64,000 bases of DNA from Pseudomonas sp. ML2-2023-3 (GTDB lineage: Bacteria > Pseudomonadota > Gammaproteobacteria > Pseudomonadales > Pseudomonadaceae), in NCBI RefSeq assembly GCF_037055275.1, contig NZ_CP146343.1, positions 4,250,501 to 4,314,500 on the forward strand, given 5' to 3'. Positions 1 through 8,751 of this stretch are shown here, in pieces. Both the position numbers and the translations under genes were made by a program. Positions within the stretch are counted from its first letter, which is position 1. Each line of letters starts with the position of its first letter. The notes beneath the pieces were generated by a model that saw only the letters and a program-made list of their open reading frames with translations, did no database searches and was not told where the DNA came from.

Positions 1-314
1 CTGACCATGCGCGTATTGCGGTGGACAGAGCGCGGGGCCCAGTCGCCTTTTCGCACTTCATCGAGCATGGCGCCACGAATGCGAATCCCGGCATAGGTCT
101 CAAAACTCGCTCCCTTGGTGGCGTCGTATTTGCCCGACACCTCGAGCAGCCCGATCATCCCGGCCTGGATCAGGTCGTCCACCTGCACGCTGGCCGGCAA
201 GCGCGCCAACAGGTGATAGGCGATGCGCTTGACCAAAGGGGCGTAACGCTCGATCAGCTCGTACTGGCTGTCACGGGACGCCTTGCTGTACATGCGATAG
301 CCACTGGCGGTCAT
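1..314 (-). CDS. fliA: FliA, flagellar sigma-28 factor (N-terminal part only)
   Basis: The first about 104 codons of the sigma factor that transcribes late flagellar genes such as fliC. The visible part covers the region 2 core: the segment with YAPLVKRIAYHLLARLP, then VDDLIQAGMIGLLE and the FETYAGIRIRGAMLDE stretch, all characteristic of sigma28. The ATG at 312-314 overlaps the fleN stop (TAATG), so it is translationally coupled to fleN. The 3' end lies beyond base 1. The identification is firm because both the sequence and the flhA-flhF-fleN-fliA order agree. Confidence 0.96.
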   Translation of the reverse strand, partial: MTASGYRMYSKASRDSQYELIERYAPLVKRIAYHLLARLPASVQVDDLIQAGMIGLLEVSGKYDATKGASFETYAGIRIRGAMLDEVRKGDWAPRSVHRNTRMV

Positions 315-1141
315 TAAAAGCGCCCCCCTGCTTGCTGCACCAGACGCTCGACAAAGAACTCCAGATGCCCGCGGGGGTTGGCGGGCAGCGGCCAGGTGTC
401 GACTTTCTGGGCGATGGCTTTAAACGCCAGGGAGCACTTGGAGCGCGGGAACGCTTCGTAGACGGCCCGCTGTTTTTGCACGGCCTTGCGCACGCATTCG
501 TCATACGGAACGGCGCCCACGTATTGCAGGGCCACATCCAGAAAGCGGTCGGTGACTTTAGTCAATTTGGCGAACAGATTGCGCCCTTCCTGCGGGCTCT
601 GGGCCATGTTCGCCAATACGCGAAAGCGGTTCATGCCGTAATCGCGATTGAGCAACTTGATCAGCGCATAGGCATCGGTGATCGATGTCGGCTCGTCGCA
701 GACCACCAGCAGCACTTCCTGGGCGGCGCGCACAAAACTGACCACCGACTCGCCAATCCCGGCAGCGGTGTCGATCACCAGCACATCCAGATTGTCGCCG
801 AGGTCGCTGAAGGCCTGGATCAGACCGGCGTGTTGCGCCGGGCTCAGCTGCACCATGCTCTGGGTGCCCGAAGCCGCCGGCACGATACGAATCCCGCCAG
901 GGCCTTGCAGCAAGACATCGCGCAGCTCGCAACGCCCCTCGACCACATCGGCCAGGGTGAATTTGGGGGTCAGGCCCAGCAGGACATCGACATTCGCCAG
1001 TCCAAGGTCCGCGTCCATCAACAGAACGCGCCTGCCCAGCTCGGCCAATGCGATGGACAAGTTGACTGAGACGTTAGTTTTACCGACGCCACCCTTGCCG
1101 CCGGTCACTGCGATCACCTGTACGGGATGCATGCTGCCCAT
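314..1141 (-). CDS. fleN: FleN, ParA/MinD-like ATPase, anti-activator of FleQ and flagellar number regulator
   Basis: 275 residues. A deviant Walker A motif, KGGVGKT (about residues 16-22), is followed by a MinD-type Asp box (LLMDADLGLANVDVLLG) and a switch region (VLVIDTAAGIG). FleN is known to bind FleQ and hold down its ATPase, keeping flagella at one or few per pole. The C-terminus lacks an obvious MinD-type amphipathic membrane helix, as expected for FleN/FlhG. It lies 119 nt after flhF and overlaps fliA by one base, so FlhF, FleN and FliA are probably made from one message. Confidence 0.97.
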   Translation of the reverse strand: MGSMHPVQVIAVTGGKGGVGKTNVSVNLSIALAELGRRVLLMDADLGLANVDVLLGLTPKFTLADVVEGRCELRDVLLQGPGGIRIVPAASGTQSMVQLSPAQHAGLIQAFSDLGDNLDVLVIDTAAGIGESVVSFVRAAQEVLLVVCDEPTSITDAYALIKLLNRDYGMNRFRVLANMAQSPQEGRNLFAKLTKVTDRFLDVALQYVGAVPYDECVRKAVQKQRAVYEAFPRSKCSLAFKAIAQKVDTWPLPANPRGHLEFFVERLVQQAGGRF

Positions 1142-1260
1142 GATCTTTTTTTACCTTGTCTTACTTAGACGCGGCTACATGCGTTGGCTGCCCGTTCCCC
1201 ATTGGAACAAAACCTTCAGACCATCAGATGTAGGTACATTGCAACGTAATCTTGACTACC

Positions 1261-2577
1261 TCAGCCTACCCGCTTGGGAGGGCTGTGATAGATATCAGCG
1301 AACATATCGGCCATGGCTTCTTCGCTGGGTTCTTCCTGCATTTGCACACTCACTGCGCGACTCACCAACTGGTGACGGCGCGGCAGGTGAAGGTCATCCG
1401 GAATCCTTGGACCATCGGTGAGGTACGCCACCGGCAGCCCGTGACTGATCGCCAGGCTCAACACCTCGCCCAGGCTTGCCGTTTCATCCAGTTTGGTCAG
1501 GATGCAACCGGCCAGCCCGCAACGCTTGTAACTGAGGTACGCCGCCGTCAGCACCTGTTTCTGGCTGGTGGTGGCCAGTACCAGATAATTTCTGGCCTTG
1601 ATGCCCCGCCCCGCGAGGCTTTCCAGCTGCAGGCGCAACGCCGGGTCGCTGGCTTGCAGCCCGGCAGTGTCCACCAGCACCACGCGCTTGCGCACCAGTG
1701 GCTCAAGGGTCTGGCCCAACGACTGACCGGGGGCCACGTGGGTCACCGGTACGTTGAGAATCCGGCCCAGGGTCTTGAGTTGCTCCTGGGCGCCAATACG
1801 AAAGCTGTCCATGCTCACCAGGGCAATGTTCTGCGCGCCGTACTTGAGCACATAACGCGCCGCCAGCTTGGCCAGCGTGGTGGTTTTACCCATCCCTGCG
1901 GGGCCGACCATCGCGATCACACCGCCCTCTTCCAGCGGTTCCAGCTCAGGCGTGGCAATCATGCGCGCCAGGTGCGCCAACAGCATCCGCCAGGCCTGAC
2001 GCGGCTCCTCGATGCCGGCCACTTGCGCCAGCAGATCACGGGACAGCGGCCCGGACAGGCCGATACGCTGCAGGCGACGCCACAGATTGGCCTGGGCAGG
2101 CTTGGCATCCTGCAACTGGCTCCAGGCCAGCGAGCCGAGCTGCACTTCGAGCAACTCGCGCAAACCGTTGAGTTCATGACGCATGTTGTCGAATGCGCGC
2201 TGATCAATCGTCGGTGCGGCTGGCGCAGGCGCAGGGCGCGGCGGTTCTTCAAGGGTCGGCTCGATCAACGGTTCGGCGGCGGTCAGCGGCAGACCGGCAA
2301 ACAACTGACGGTTGTCCCCCGCCTCGCCCTCACCGCGCAGGCTCAACTCGGCCTGGGCCGAGACAATCCGCGATTGGGTCTTGCGCAGCTCTTCTTCGAG
2401 CTCAATGTTCGGTACACGGGGTGCCAGCGCGGACAGCTTGTAGTCCAGGGCCGCGGTCAACTCAACGCCCCCGGCTATCCGGCGGTTGCCAATAATGGCG
2501 GCGTCAGCCCCCAGCTCATCACGAATCAGCTTCATGGCCTGACGCATATCGGCGGCGAAAAATCGCTTCACTTGCAT
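1261..2577 (-). CDS. flhF: FlhF, SRP-type GTPase setting polar flagellum position
   Basis: 438 residues. A short N-terminal basic region (MQVKRFFAADMRQAMKLI) and a low-complexity Pro/Ala/Glu linker (about 100-125) precede an SRP-like NG domain. The P-loop GPAGMGKT lies at about 225-232, a DTAG motif at VVLVDTAGLQ, and a TKLDE guanine-specificity motif near ILTKLDETASLGE. FlhF recruits the first basal-body components to the pole and works with FleN. It begins 11 nt after flhA ends, so it should be cotranscribed with it; a promoter inside flhA cannot be excluded. Confidence 0.97.
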   Translation of the reverse strand: MQVKRFFAADMRQAMKLIRDELGADAAIIGNRRIAGGVELTAALDYKLSALAPRVPNIELEEELRKTQSRIVSAQAELSLRGEGEAGDNRQLFAGLPLTAAEPLIEPTLEEPPRPAPAPAAPTIDQRAFDNMRHELNGLRELLEVQLGSLAWSQLQDAKPAQANLWRRLQRIGLSGPLSRDLLAQVAGIEEPRQAWRMLLAHLARMIATPELEPLEEGGVIAMVGPAGMGKTTTLAKLAARYVLKYGAQNIALVSMDSFRIGAQEQLKTLGRILNVPVTHVAPGQSLGQTLEPLVRKRVVLVDTAGLQASDPALRLQLESLAGRGIKARNYLVLATTSQKQVLTAAYLSYKRCGLAGCILTKLDETASLGEVLSLAISHGLPVAYLTDGPRIPDDLHLPRRHQLVSRAVSVQMQEEPSEEAMADMFADIYHSPPKRVG

Positions 2578-2588
2578 AAACCAAACCC

Positions 2589-4724
2589 TCAGCCGTTAGG
2601 GCCTACTGTCGCAACGATCGTGACCTGCTTGTTGTCAGGGATTTCCTGGTAAGCCAGTACATGCAGGTTGGGCACCGCCAGACGGCCAAAACGCGAAAGC
2701 ATCGCGCGTACCGGGCCTGCCACCAACAAAATCACCGGATTACCTTGCATCTCCTGACGCTGAGCAGCGTCGATCAACGAGCGCTGGAGCTTTTCTGCCA
2801 TGCTTGGCTCCAGCAACACGCCCTCTTCCTGGCCTTGTCCGGCCTTCTGCAAACTATTGAGCAATATTTGTTCCAACCTTGGCTCCAAGGTGATCACAGG
2901 CAGCTCAGACTCAACGCCTACAATGCTTTGCACGATGGCGCGCGACAACCCGACCCGCACAGCGGCAACCAAAGCGGCAGTATCTTGACTCTTATGGGCA
3001 TTGTTCGCGACGGCTTCGGCAATGCTGCGGATGTCGCGCACCGGCACCTGTTCAGCCAGCAGGGCCTGCAACACTTTGAGCAGTTGGGACAGGCTCAGGA
3101 TGCCCGGCACCAGCTCTTCAGCCAGCTTGGGTGAAGACTTGGCCAACAGTTGCATCAACTGCTGCACTTCTTCATGACCGATCAGCTCATGGGAGTGTTT
3201 GTACAGAATCTGGTTAAGGTGGGTCGCCACTACCGTACTGGCGTCCACTACGGTATAGCCCAGCGATTGCGCCTGACTGCGCTGGCTGACCTCAATCCAC
3301 ACCGCTTCCAGACCAAAGGCCGGATCCTTGGTGGTAATGCCGTTGAGCGTGCCGAACACCTGCCCCGGATTGATTGCCATCTCGCGGTCCGGGTAGATCT
3401 CGGCCTCGGCCAGGATCACCCCCATCAGGGTCAGGCGATACGCACTGGGGGCCAGGTCGAGGTTGTCGCGGATATGCACGGTGGGCATCAGAAAGCCCAG
3501 GTCCTGGGACAGCTTTTTGCGCACACCCTTGATCCGCGCCAGCAACTGGCCCCCCTGATTGCGGTCAACCAGCGGAATCAGCCGATAGCCAACCTCCAGG
3601 CCGATCATGTCGATGGGCGTCACGTCATCCCAGCCCAGCTCCTTGGTCTCCTGGGCGCGGGCAGGCGATGGCAACAGCTCCTGTTGGCGCTTGACCTCCT
3701 GCAGGGCCTGGACCTTGACCACGTTCTGCTTCTTCCACATCAGGTACGCGACGCCACCGGCGACTGCGGCCAGGCTGAGAAAGGAAAAGTGCGGCATGCC
3801 CGGCACCATCCCCATCACAGCCATCAGGCCTGCCGACACGGCGAGTGCCTTGGGTGAGGCAAACATCTGGCGATTGATCTGCTTGCCCATGTCTTCGGAG
3901 CCCGAAGCACGGGTCACCATGATCGCGGCAGCGGTGGACAGCAACAGGGAGGGCAACTGCGCCACCAAACCGTCACCGATGGTCAGCAAGGCATACACCT
4001 TGCCCGCTTCGCTGAAGGTCATGCCGTGCTGGAAGATACCGACGGCCATGCCGCCGATCAGGTTGATAAACAGAATCAACAGACCGGCGATGGCGTCACC
4101 GCGCACGAACTTGCTGGCACCGTCCATCGAGCCGTAGAACTCGGCCTCCTGGGCCACTTCCTGACGGCGGGCCTTGGCCTGGTTCTGGTCGATCAGACCG
4201 GCGTTGAGGTCGGCATCGATTGCCATTTGCTTGCCGGGCATGGCGTCGAGGGTAAAGCGGGCGCTCACTTCGGAGATACGCCCGGCACCCTTGGTCACGA
4301 CCACGAAGTTGATGATCATCAAAATCGCAAAGACCACGATACCGACGACGTAGTTACCACCGATCACCACTTCACCGAAGGCCTGGATCACCTTGCCTGC
4401 GGCCGCGTGACCTTCATGACCGTGGAGCATCACCACCCGGGTCGAGGCCACGTTCAGGGCCAGCCGCATCAGGGTGGCGACCAGCAAAATGGTGGGGAAC
4501 ACCGCAAAATCCAGCGGCCGCAGGGCGTAGACGCACACCAGCAGCACCACAATCGACAGCGCGATGTTGAAGGTAAAAAACACGTCCAGCAGAAACGGCG
4601 GAACGGGCAACATCATCATTGCCAGCATCACCAGCAACAACAGCGGCACACCCAACTGTCCCCGACCGAGGCCGGCCAGACCGCTGCGTGCGGTGTTGAT
4701 TAACTGAGAGCGATCCAGTGACAT
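2589..4724 (-). CDS. flhA: FlhA, flagellar type III export gate protein
   Basis: 711 residues, the usual length. The N-terminal half is highly hydrophobic, with about eight membrane segments. The FHIPEP family signature region (RISEVSARFTLDAMPG, then KQMAIDADLNAG) lies around residues 150-180, and a soluble C-terminal export-substrate platform follows. FlhA forms the nonameric ring of the export gate with FlhB, FliP, FliQ and FliR and uses proton motive force. Unusually, flhA is separated from flhB by a 7.6-kb fimbrial operon, so it likely depends on its own promoter (candidate at 4780-4794). Confidence 0.98.
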   Translation of the reverse strand: MSLDRSQLINTARSGLAGLGRGQLGVPLLLLVMLAMMMLPVPPFLLDVFFTFNIALSIVVLLVCVYALRPLDFAVFPTILLVATLMRLALNVASTRVVMLHGHEGHAAAGKVIQAFGEVVIGGNYVVGIVVFAILMIINFVVVTKGAGRISEVSARFTLDAMPGKQMAIDADLNAGLIDQNQAKARRQEVAQEAEFYGSMDGASKFVRGDAIAGLLILFINLIGGMAVGIFQHGMTFSEAGKVYALLTIGDGLVAQLPSLLLSTAAAIMVTRASGSEDMGKQINRQMFASPKALAVSAGLMAVMGMVPGMPHFSFLSLAAVAGGVAYLMWKKQNVVKVQALQEVKRQQELLPSPARAQETKELGWDDVTPIDMIGLEVGYRLIPLVDRNQGGQLLARIKGVRKKLSQDLGFLMPTVHIRDNLDLAPSAYRLTLMGVILAEAEIYPDREMAINPGQVFGTLNGITTKDPAFGLEAVWIEVSQRSQAQSLGYTVVDASTVVATHLNQILYKHSHELIGHEEVQQLMQLLAKSSPKLAEELVPGILSLSQLLKVLQALLAEQVPVRDIRSIAEAVANNAHKSQDTAALVAAVRVGLSRAIVQSIVGVESELPVITLEPRLEQILLNSLQKAGQGQEEGVLLEPSMAEKLQRSLIDAAQRQEMQGNPVILLVAGPVRAMLSRFGRLAVPNLHVLAYQEIPDNKQVTIVATVGPNG

Positions 4725-4779
4725 TGCGACAAACCTTTAGCAAACTTTTGACGCCATGTGCGCCGTAAAGCCTGCCTTT

Positions 4780-4794
4780 GCAAGAAACCTTCCA
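4780..4794 (-). promoter_or_regulatory. Candidate sigma54 promoter for flhA-flhF-fleN-fliA
   Basis: On the minus strand the site reads TGGAAGGTTTCTTGC: GG and GC with exactly ten bases between, and a perfect TTGC at -12, but a weak -24 (TGGAAG against TGGCAC). It sits about 56 nt before the flhA ATG, the same distance as the better sigma54 sites elsewhere in this window. Because of the weak -24 this is tentative. Confidence 0.38.
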
Positions 4795-4845
4795 ACTTTC
4801 GTCACTGGCCTCTAAAACAGTCGTCTGTGCAAGCGCCAGCCAGAC

Positions 4846-5790
4846 TCAGGGCGCGCTCAACACCAGCGTGGCACTCCCCGTGAAAGGCCCTGCGGCAGGA
4901 AAACTGCCGGGTTTGCGGATCAGTGAAAACGCTACCGAGTCCCTCCCTGAACTGTTGCTGATAGTGGTCCTGAAAGAGCCTCCTACAGGCACTACCGAAG
5001 TGCCCCGACTCATGGTGGTGGCAAGATTGGCATTGCTGGTGGCCAGGGCACTTGAGTTGAACGAAGAGGCGGCCCCCCTCCACGAAACCTCTATGCCGGA
5101 AAAAATGCCTGGGGAAGGACATGTGTAATTGAGCGTGACAATTTTCAAGTTGGGTGAACTGTGTGGCGTTTCCCCTACCGCAACGGGATCCACCGGACCA
5201 AAGTCCACATCCAGTGGGTTATTATTGTTAATCGTGCAGGTTGACGGGCTCAAGTTGAGAGAATTGCGGGCAAACACATTGACAATTGTACTGATCTCCC
5301 TCTCTGCCCCCCAAAACGTAAAGGGACGTATACCCAAAGTAATGGTCGCGATGAGTGTCCCTGAGTCGATCTTGATATAACTACCCGGCGTCGTGGCAAT
5401 GTTTAAATATGGCCGACCCGGCACACTCATATAAGGCTCATTTCTCTGTACTGAAAGGAGAATACCGCCTCTCACAGGGATCGGATAATAAGCACTCCCG
5501 TTCACGCTCAACCCGCCCTCGAGACTGCTGTAATTCGGACTCAGCCTTACAGCTTCGGGATAGGTCACTACGTGTTGATAGGGACTTGAAGAGCTAGGCA
5601 TTCCATGCCTGCAGTCCATCGTATAGCCATCGAGCAAAATTTTCCCGAGACTGGTGTTCGCTGCCACCTCGACATAAACATTAAACCCATGGCCCGCCGG
5701 ATTAACCCACTCGCCGCCATTTACCCGGCACTCCGCTGCGCTGGCAATCTGAGCCAGCATCAATATCATCAGCCCAATTAAATACTTCAT
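4846..5790 (-). CDS. Two-domain fimbrial tip adhesin (FimH-like position)
   Basis: 314 residues, last gene of the fimbrial operon. A signal peptide (cleavage after IASAA, about residue 19) is followed by an N-terminal domain with two cysteines that does not resemble the pilins, then a C-terminal pilin-type domain beginning about residue 175 (STCTINNNNPLDVDFG) and ending with FTGSATLVLSAP, a typical donor-strand-accepting pilin end. Length and architecture match tip adhesins: a receptor-binding lectin domain joined to a pilin domain. The ligand cannot be predicted. It starts 45 nt after the preceding pilin gene. No clear terminator follows it before flhA. Confidence 0.82.
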   Translation of the reverse strand: MKYLIGLMILMLAQIASAAECRVNGGEWVNPAGHGFNVYVEVAANTSLGKILLDGYTMDCRHGMPSSSSPYQHVVTYPEAVRLSPNYSSLEGGLSVNGSAYYPIPVRGGILLSVQRNEPYMSVPGRPYLNIATTPGSYIKIDSGTLIATITLGIRPFTFWGAEREISTIVNVFARNSLNLSPSTCTINNNNPLDVDFGPVDPVAVGETPHSSPNLKIVTLNYTCPSPGIFSGIEVSWRGAASSFNSSALATSNANLATTMSRGTSVVPVGGSFRTTISNSSGRDSVAFSLIRKPGSFPAAGPFTGSATLVLSAP

Positions 5791-5835
5791 ATCAATCTCT
5801 TCACTATAAAATAGCCTGACAACAGGAATACCACT

Positions 5836-6390
5836 TTAAGGATAATTCAACATAAAGATCGAAGTAGCCGTAAAGTTTCCGGCCGTAATTGATCGATTGG
5901 TAATGGCCTGTGGCTCAGCTTTAATAAAGGCCTTAAAGGTAATTACATTGGCGCCATTACTTAATAGCTGCCTGTCACTGGCCACATTTAACGGCACCAG
6001 ATTATCCCCGGGGGTTTCTATCCCGATGGCGACTCCCGCAGCTGTACTGCCACCGCCCAGTGCCAGCAAACCGGGCAGCGCAGGGTTCTCATTACCACTG
6101 AATCTGGTCGTGACAAAGCTGCTGATACTGGTGTCGCACCCTTCAAGGTGGATCTGGAAGAGCTTGCTGACCGTGCGGGCGTTCAGGTACAGGTATTGGC
6201 TCGAAGCTTCCAGCTGGTCCAGCACGATCGCCTCATCGCCGGGCCTGAACGAGCACGCCTCGGCCACCAGCCCCCCGCTGAAACGCAGATTGTCCGCAGC
6301 CCTGGCGCTGGCGGGCAACGACAAGGGCACCCCCATCAGCAATGCCAATGCCAAGGGTTTCCAACCTTGGGTTTCTATCTGAATGTGCAT
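5836..6390 (-). CDS. Minor fimbrial subunit (type 1 pilin family)
   Basis: 184 residues from the ATG at 6390, which is preceded by a GAGG-type ribosome site; an open frame continues upstream to 6609 but would overlap the previous gene. A signal peptide ends near ASARA. The mature part has a pilin Cys pair (EACSF and EGCDT) and a C-terminal FTATSIFMLNYP. This is the domain plan of fimbrial minor subunits, in which the incomplete Ig fold is completed by the next subunit. It lies 13 nt after the preceding pilin gene. Its place in the tip fibrillum is inferred from gene order. Confidence 0.8.
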   Translation of the reverse strand: MHIQIETQGWKPLALALLMGVPLSLPASARAADNLRFSGGLVAEACSFRPGDEAIVLDQLEASSQYLYLNARTVSKLFQIHLEGCDTSISSFVTTRFSGNENPALPGLLALGGGSTAAGVAIGIETPGDNLVPLNVASDRQLLSNGANVITFKAFIKAEPQAITNRSITAGNFTATSIFMLNYP

Positions 6391-6403
6391 GGAGTACCCG
6401 CCT

Positions 6404-6883
6404 CTACTCGTAGTAGGCCAGCAACGTTGCGGAGGCCGTAAACCCGCCCGAAGCGAGCGAGCCCCCAAGTCGTTTGACCGGGACCGCTTGCAGTACCGGA
6501 GGGCTCGAAGGGTTGATCGATATCGGTGTGTTGAGCGTGAAAGCCACACCATCTCGCAAGAGTCGAACCCCCATGTCTGCAGCGCTGGTCTGCACGGCGG
6601 CCGGGTCAAACGTCGTTGCCGTGCCCTGCACCGTCAACATCATCCGCCAGGGCAATGGGCTGGCAGCGCAGTTGATCGTATAACTCAAGGGCTGAAGGTA
6701 GTTCACACCGTCGACGGCATTGATGCCCACGTTGTTGAAGTTGACATCGATCGTGCTGCCGCTGCTGATGGTGCAGGGTGGTGGCTCTACCAGCGTGCCG
6801 CGGAACGAGAGGTTTGCCATTGCGTCGGGGCCAAGACCCAAAGCGCATAGGGTAAAAAAAGCAGAGAGTTGCCAACGTTTCAT
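6404..6883 (-). CDS. Minor fimbrial subunit
   Basis: 159 residues from the ATG at 6883, chosen because an AAGGA ribosome site lies 6-10 nt upstream; a TTG at 6910 is less likely. Signal peptide to about GPDAMA, then LSFRGTLVEPPPCTI, a second Cys (INCAASP), and a C-terminus ATLLAYYE of the pilin type. It resembles the neighbouring gene at 6897-7391 (both start the mature region with a beta strand and a PCxx cysteine and share the NNVGINxVDGxNY/NQVDGSNY region), so the two probably arose by duplication. Tip or adaptor subunit by context. Confidence 0.82.
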   Translation of the reverse strand: MKRWQLSAFFTLCALGLGPDAMANLSFRGTLVEPPPCTISSGSTIDVNFNNVGINAVDGVNYLQPLSYTINCAASPLPWRMMLTVQGTATTFDPAAVQTSAADMGVRLLRDGVAFTLNTPISINPSSPPVLQAVPVKRLGGSLASGGFTASATLLAYYE

Positions 6884-6896
6884 ATGTGAATCCTTC

Positions 6897-7391
6897 TTAT
6901 CGCAGGGCAACCACTAACGTAGCGGTGGCTGAAAACGCCCCGCCAGTCAGTGTGCGTCCAGGGTTTTTCACCAGCACCGCTTCCATTCTCGGCAAGATGG
7001 GGTATGTGAAATTCAGCGCACGATTGAGGGGCCAGGCAACACCGCTTACCAGAAGCTTGACCCCGAGATCATTCTTGCTGGTGCGCAGAACTGCACTGTC
7101 AAACCCGGCCCCACTGCCCAGCAAGGTCAACGTCATGTTGTTCGTTGGCTGTGGCCCGCACGTCACCGTATAGGGCACAGTTTTGCGGTAGTTCGAACCG
7201 TCAACCTGGTTCGTGACTACTTCGCTGCCGAAAGAGATATCAAGCGTGCTGCCACCGTTGACGACGCAAGGCACAGGCGCCATGACCACGCCACGGATAG
7301 ACACACTGACATCTGCCCGAGCCCCTTCGCAAAGGGCCAGCAGCAAACAACCACAGGCGAGCAGAACCCGCGAAACAGATGGCATGCTCAT
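6897..7391 (-). CDS. Minor fimbrial subunit
   Basis: 164 residues. A GAGGAAAAACG ribosome site precedes the ATG at 7391. Signal peptide to about CEGARA, then VSVSIRGVVMAPVPCVVNGG with the first pilin cysteine, a second cysteine in YTVTCGPQ, and the C-terminus FSATATLVVALR. Paralogous to the next gene (6404-6883) with the same NQVDGxNY motif and Cys spacing. The stop codon overlaps the ribosome site of the following gene. The family role is fimbrial shaft or tip adaptor; the exact position in the fibre is not knowable from sequence. Confidence 0.82.
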   Translation of the reverse strand: MSMPSVSRVLLACGCLLLALCEGARADVSVSIRGVVMAPVPCVVNGGSTLDISFGSEVVTNQVDGSNYRKTVPYTVTCGPQPTNNMTLTLLGSGAGFDSAVLRTSKNDLGVKLLVSGVAWPLNRALNFTYPILPRMEAVLVKNPGRTLTGGAFSATATLVVALR

Positions 7392-7400
7392 CGTTTTTCC

Positions 7401-7997
7401 TCACTCATACATAAGCCTGAAATCAACCGTGGCCCGAAAAGCACCATTGCTCAGTGCTGCCGATGTGCGGGTTGGCTGGACCTGCCACGTCAGAGCGTCA
7501 TCGCCGCGCTCCAGAAACAAGGGTTCACCGCCCGACCCCAGGCGCACGTCCCGCCCAAGGGCATCGGTCAGGCGCAGTCCCATGCCTGTAACACCCTGCA
7601 CTTTGACCAGCCGCGGATCGTCCGCATCGGCGGGCGCCACAAAAGCCACAGACACCACAGGCTGATAGGCGCTCCACACCAGCTTGCCCGTGCGGGCATT
7701 GAGGATGCTCCCGGAAGCGCGCTGGCAATCGAGGAAACGCAACTGAAAAGCCACGGGCGATGCCTGATCACCAGGGCGCATCAATTGGCTGCGCGGCACG
7801 CTGCCAAGGTCTATGGCCTGATCCGCCGAAGCCATGTCCAGCACACAGGGTGAATTGTGCAGTGAGCCCGATATATCCAGAATCCCGCTCATGCCTCCAA
7901 CTTCGGCACGGCCCTGCACGGCATGCAATGCCAGCAACAAACAGCTCAGCGCCGTTACCCTGCCGGGTGTGACGGGGCGTCTGCGCACGCTATTCAT
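7401..7997 (-). CDS. Fimbrial subunit with long N-terminal strand
   Basis: 198 residues. A basic N-terminus and hydrophobic segment (signal peptide to about VQGRA) is followed by a pilin domain: ILDISGSLHNSPCVLDMASADQ (first Cys), RFLDCQRASG (second Cys), and FRATVDFRLMYE at the end. Similar in plan to the subunit at 11311-11877 (both have the PRSQLMRPGD/LPMGQLIRLGE segment before the second cysteine). It overlaps the end of the chaperone gene by 8 nt, implying translational coupling. Likely a tip or adaptor pilin. Confidence 0.82.
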   Translation of the reverse strand: MNSVRRRPVTPGRVTALSCLLLALHAVQGRAEVGGMSGILDISGSLHNSPCVLDMASADQAIDLGSVPRSQLMRPGDQASPVAFQLRFLDCQRASGSILNARTGKLVWSAYQPVVSVAFVAPADADDPRLVKVQGVTGMGLRLTDALGRDVRLGSGGEPLFLERGDDALTWQVQPTRTSAALSNGAFRATVDFRLMYE

Positions 7998-8751
7998 TGG
8001 TTGAAGACGCTTGCTGGTTCACCTTGCAGGTATCACCGGTACAACTGAACACCAGCGTCGGACGGCCACCGTAATCATTGACATACGTCAGCAAGGGCGC
8101 GGTACCCAATGCAGTCACCGTCGCCCCCAACTTCAATGAATCCTTTGGCGAGACCATGAGCGGCTCGAAGCCCGGGGCGGTTTCTGCGTCCTTGCCACGA
8201 CGGGCATCGATCAGGGTGATGTAGTAGGGGGTGGGGTTATTGACTCGATAGTGATCGCCCTCACGGGTAAGGGTCAGTTGTTGCTGCCAGGGGTCAGATT
8301 GCTCCTGCTGGCCAGGGACTATCGAAGCCGGGCGGTAAAACAGCTTGATACGGGTCTGCAAGGCAATTTGCAGGCTGTTGGCCTTGTCGCTGCGGGGCGA
8401 GATTTCACGCAGATTGAAGTAATAGACAGTCTCACGGTCCTGGGGCAAGGATTTGACTGCCGGTAGCGACTGGACTTTCACCTGACTGCGCTTGCCGGGT
8501 TCCAGGCGCTGGACCGGCGGCAGCACGATCAGCGGCGAGGTGATCTTGTTGCCCTGCTCATCCTCGACCCAGCCCTGGGCCAGGTAAGGCAACTGGGTGT
8601 TGTTGTTGGTGATGCTCATGCTGACGGCATCTTTGTTGCCATCAAACACCACCCGGGTGCGATCAAGGCCTATGGCTGCATTCGCGTTGTTGAACAGACT
8701 CAACGTCAAAAGGGCCAGCGTCGCAGGCGCACAGCGCAAATTCAGAATCAT
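7990..8751 (-). CDS. Periplasmic fimbrial chaperone (PapD/FimC family)
   Basis: 253 residues. Signal peptide to about NNANA, then the two-Ig-domain chaperone pattern: AIGLDRTRVVFDGNKDAVSMSITNN at the start of domain 1, PPVQRLEPGKRSQVKV in the subunit-binding F1-G1 region, and the family hallmark YYFNLREISP. Domain 2 has NPTPYYITL. The chaperone folds pilins by donor-strand complementation and delivers them to the usher. Its start overlaps the usher stop (ATGA), and its end overlaps the next pilin, placing it centrally in the operon. Confidence 0.95.
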   Translation of the reverse strand: MILNLRCAPATLALLTLSLFNNANAAIGLDRTRVVFDGNKDAVSMSITNNNTQLPYLAQGWVEDEQGNKITSPLIVLPPVQRLEPGKRSQVKVQSLPAVKSLPQDRETVYYFNLREISPRSDKANSLQIALQTRIKLFYRPASIVPGQQEQSDPWQQQLTLTREGDHYRVNNPTPYYITLIDARRGKDAETAPGFEPLMVSPKDSLKLGATVTALGTAPLLTYVNDYGGRPTLVFSCTGDTCKVNQQASSTNE

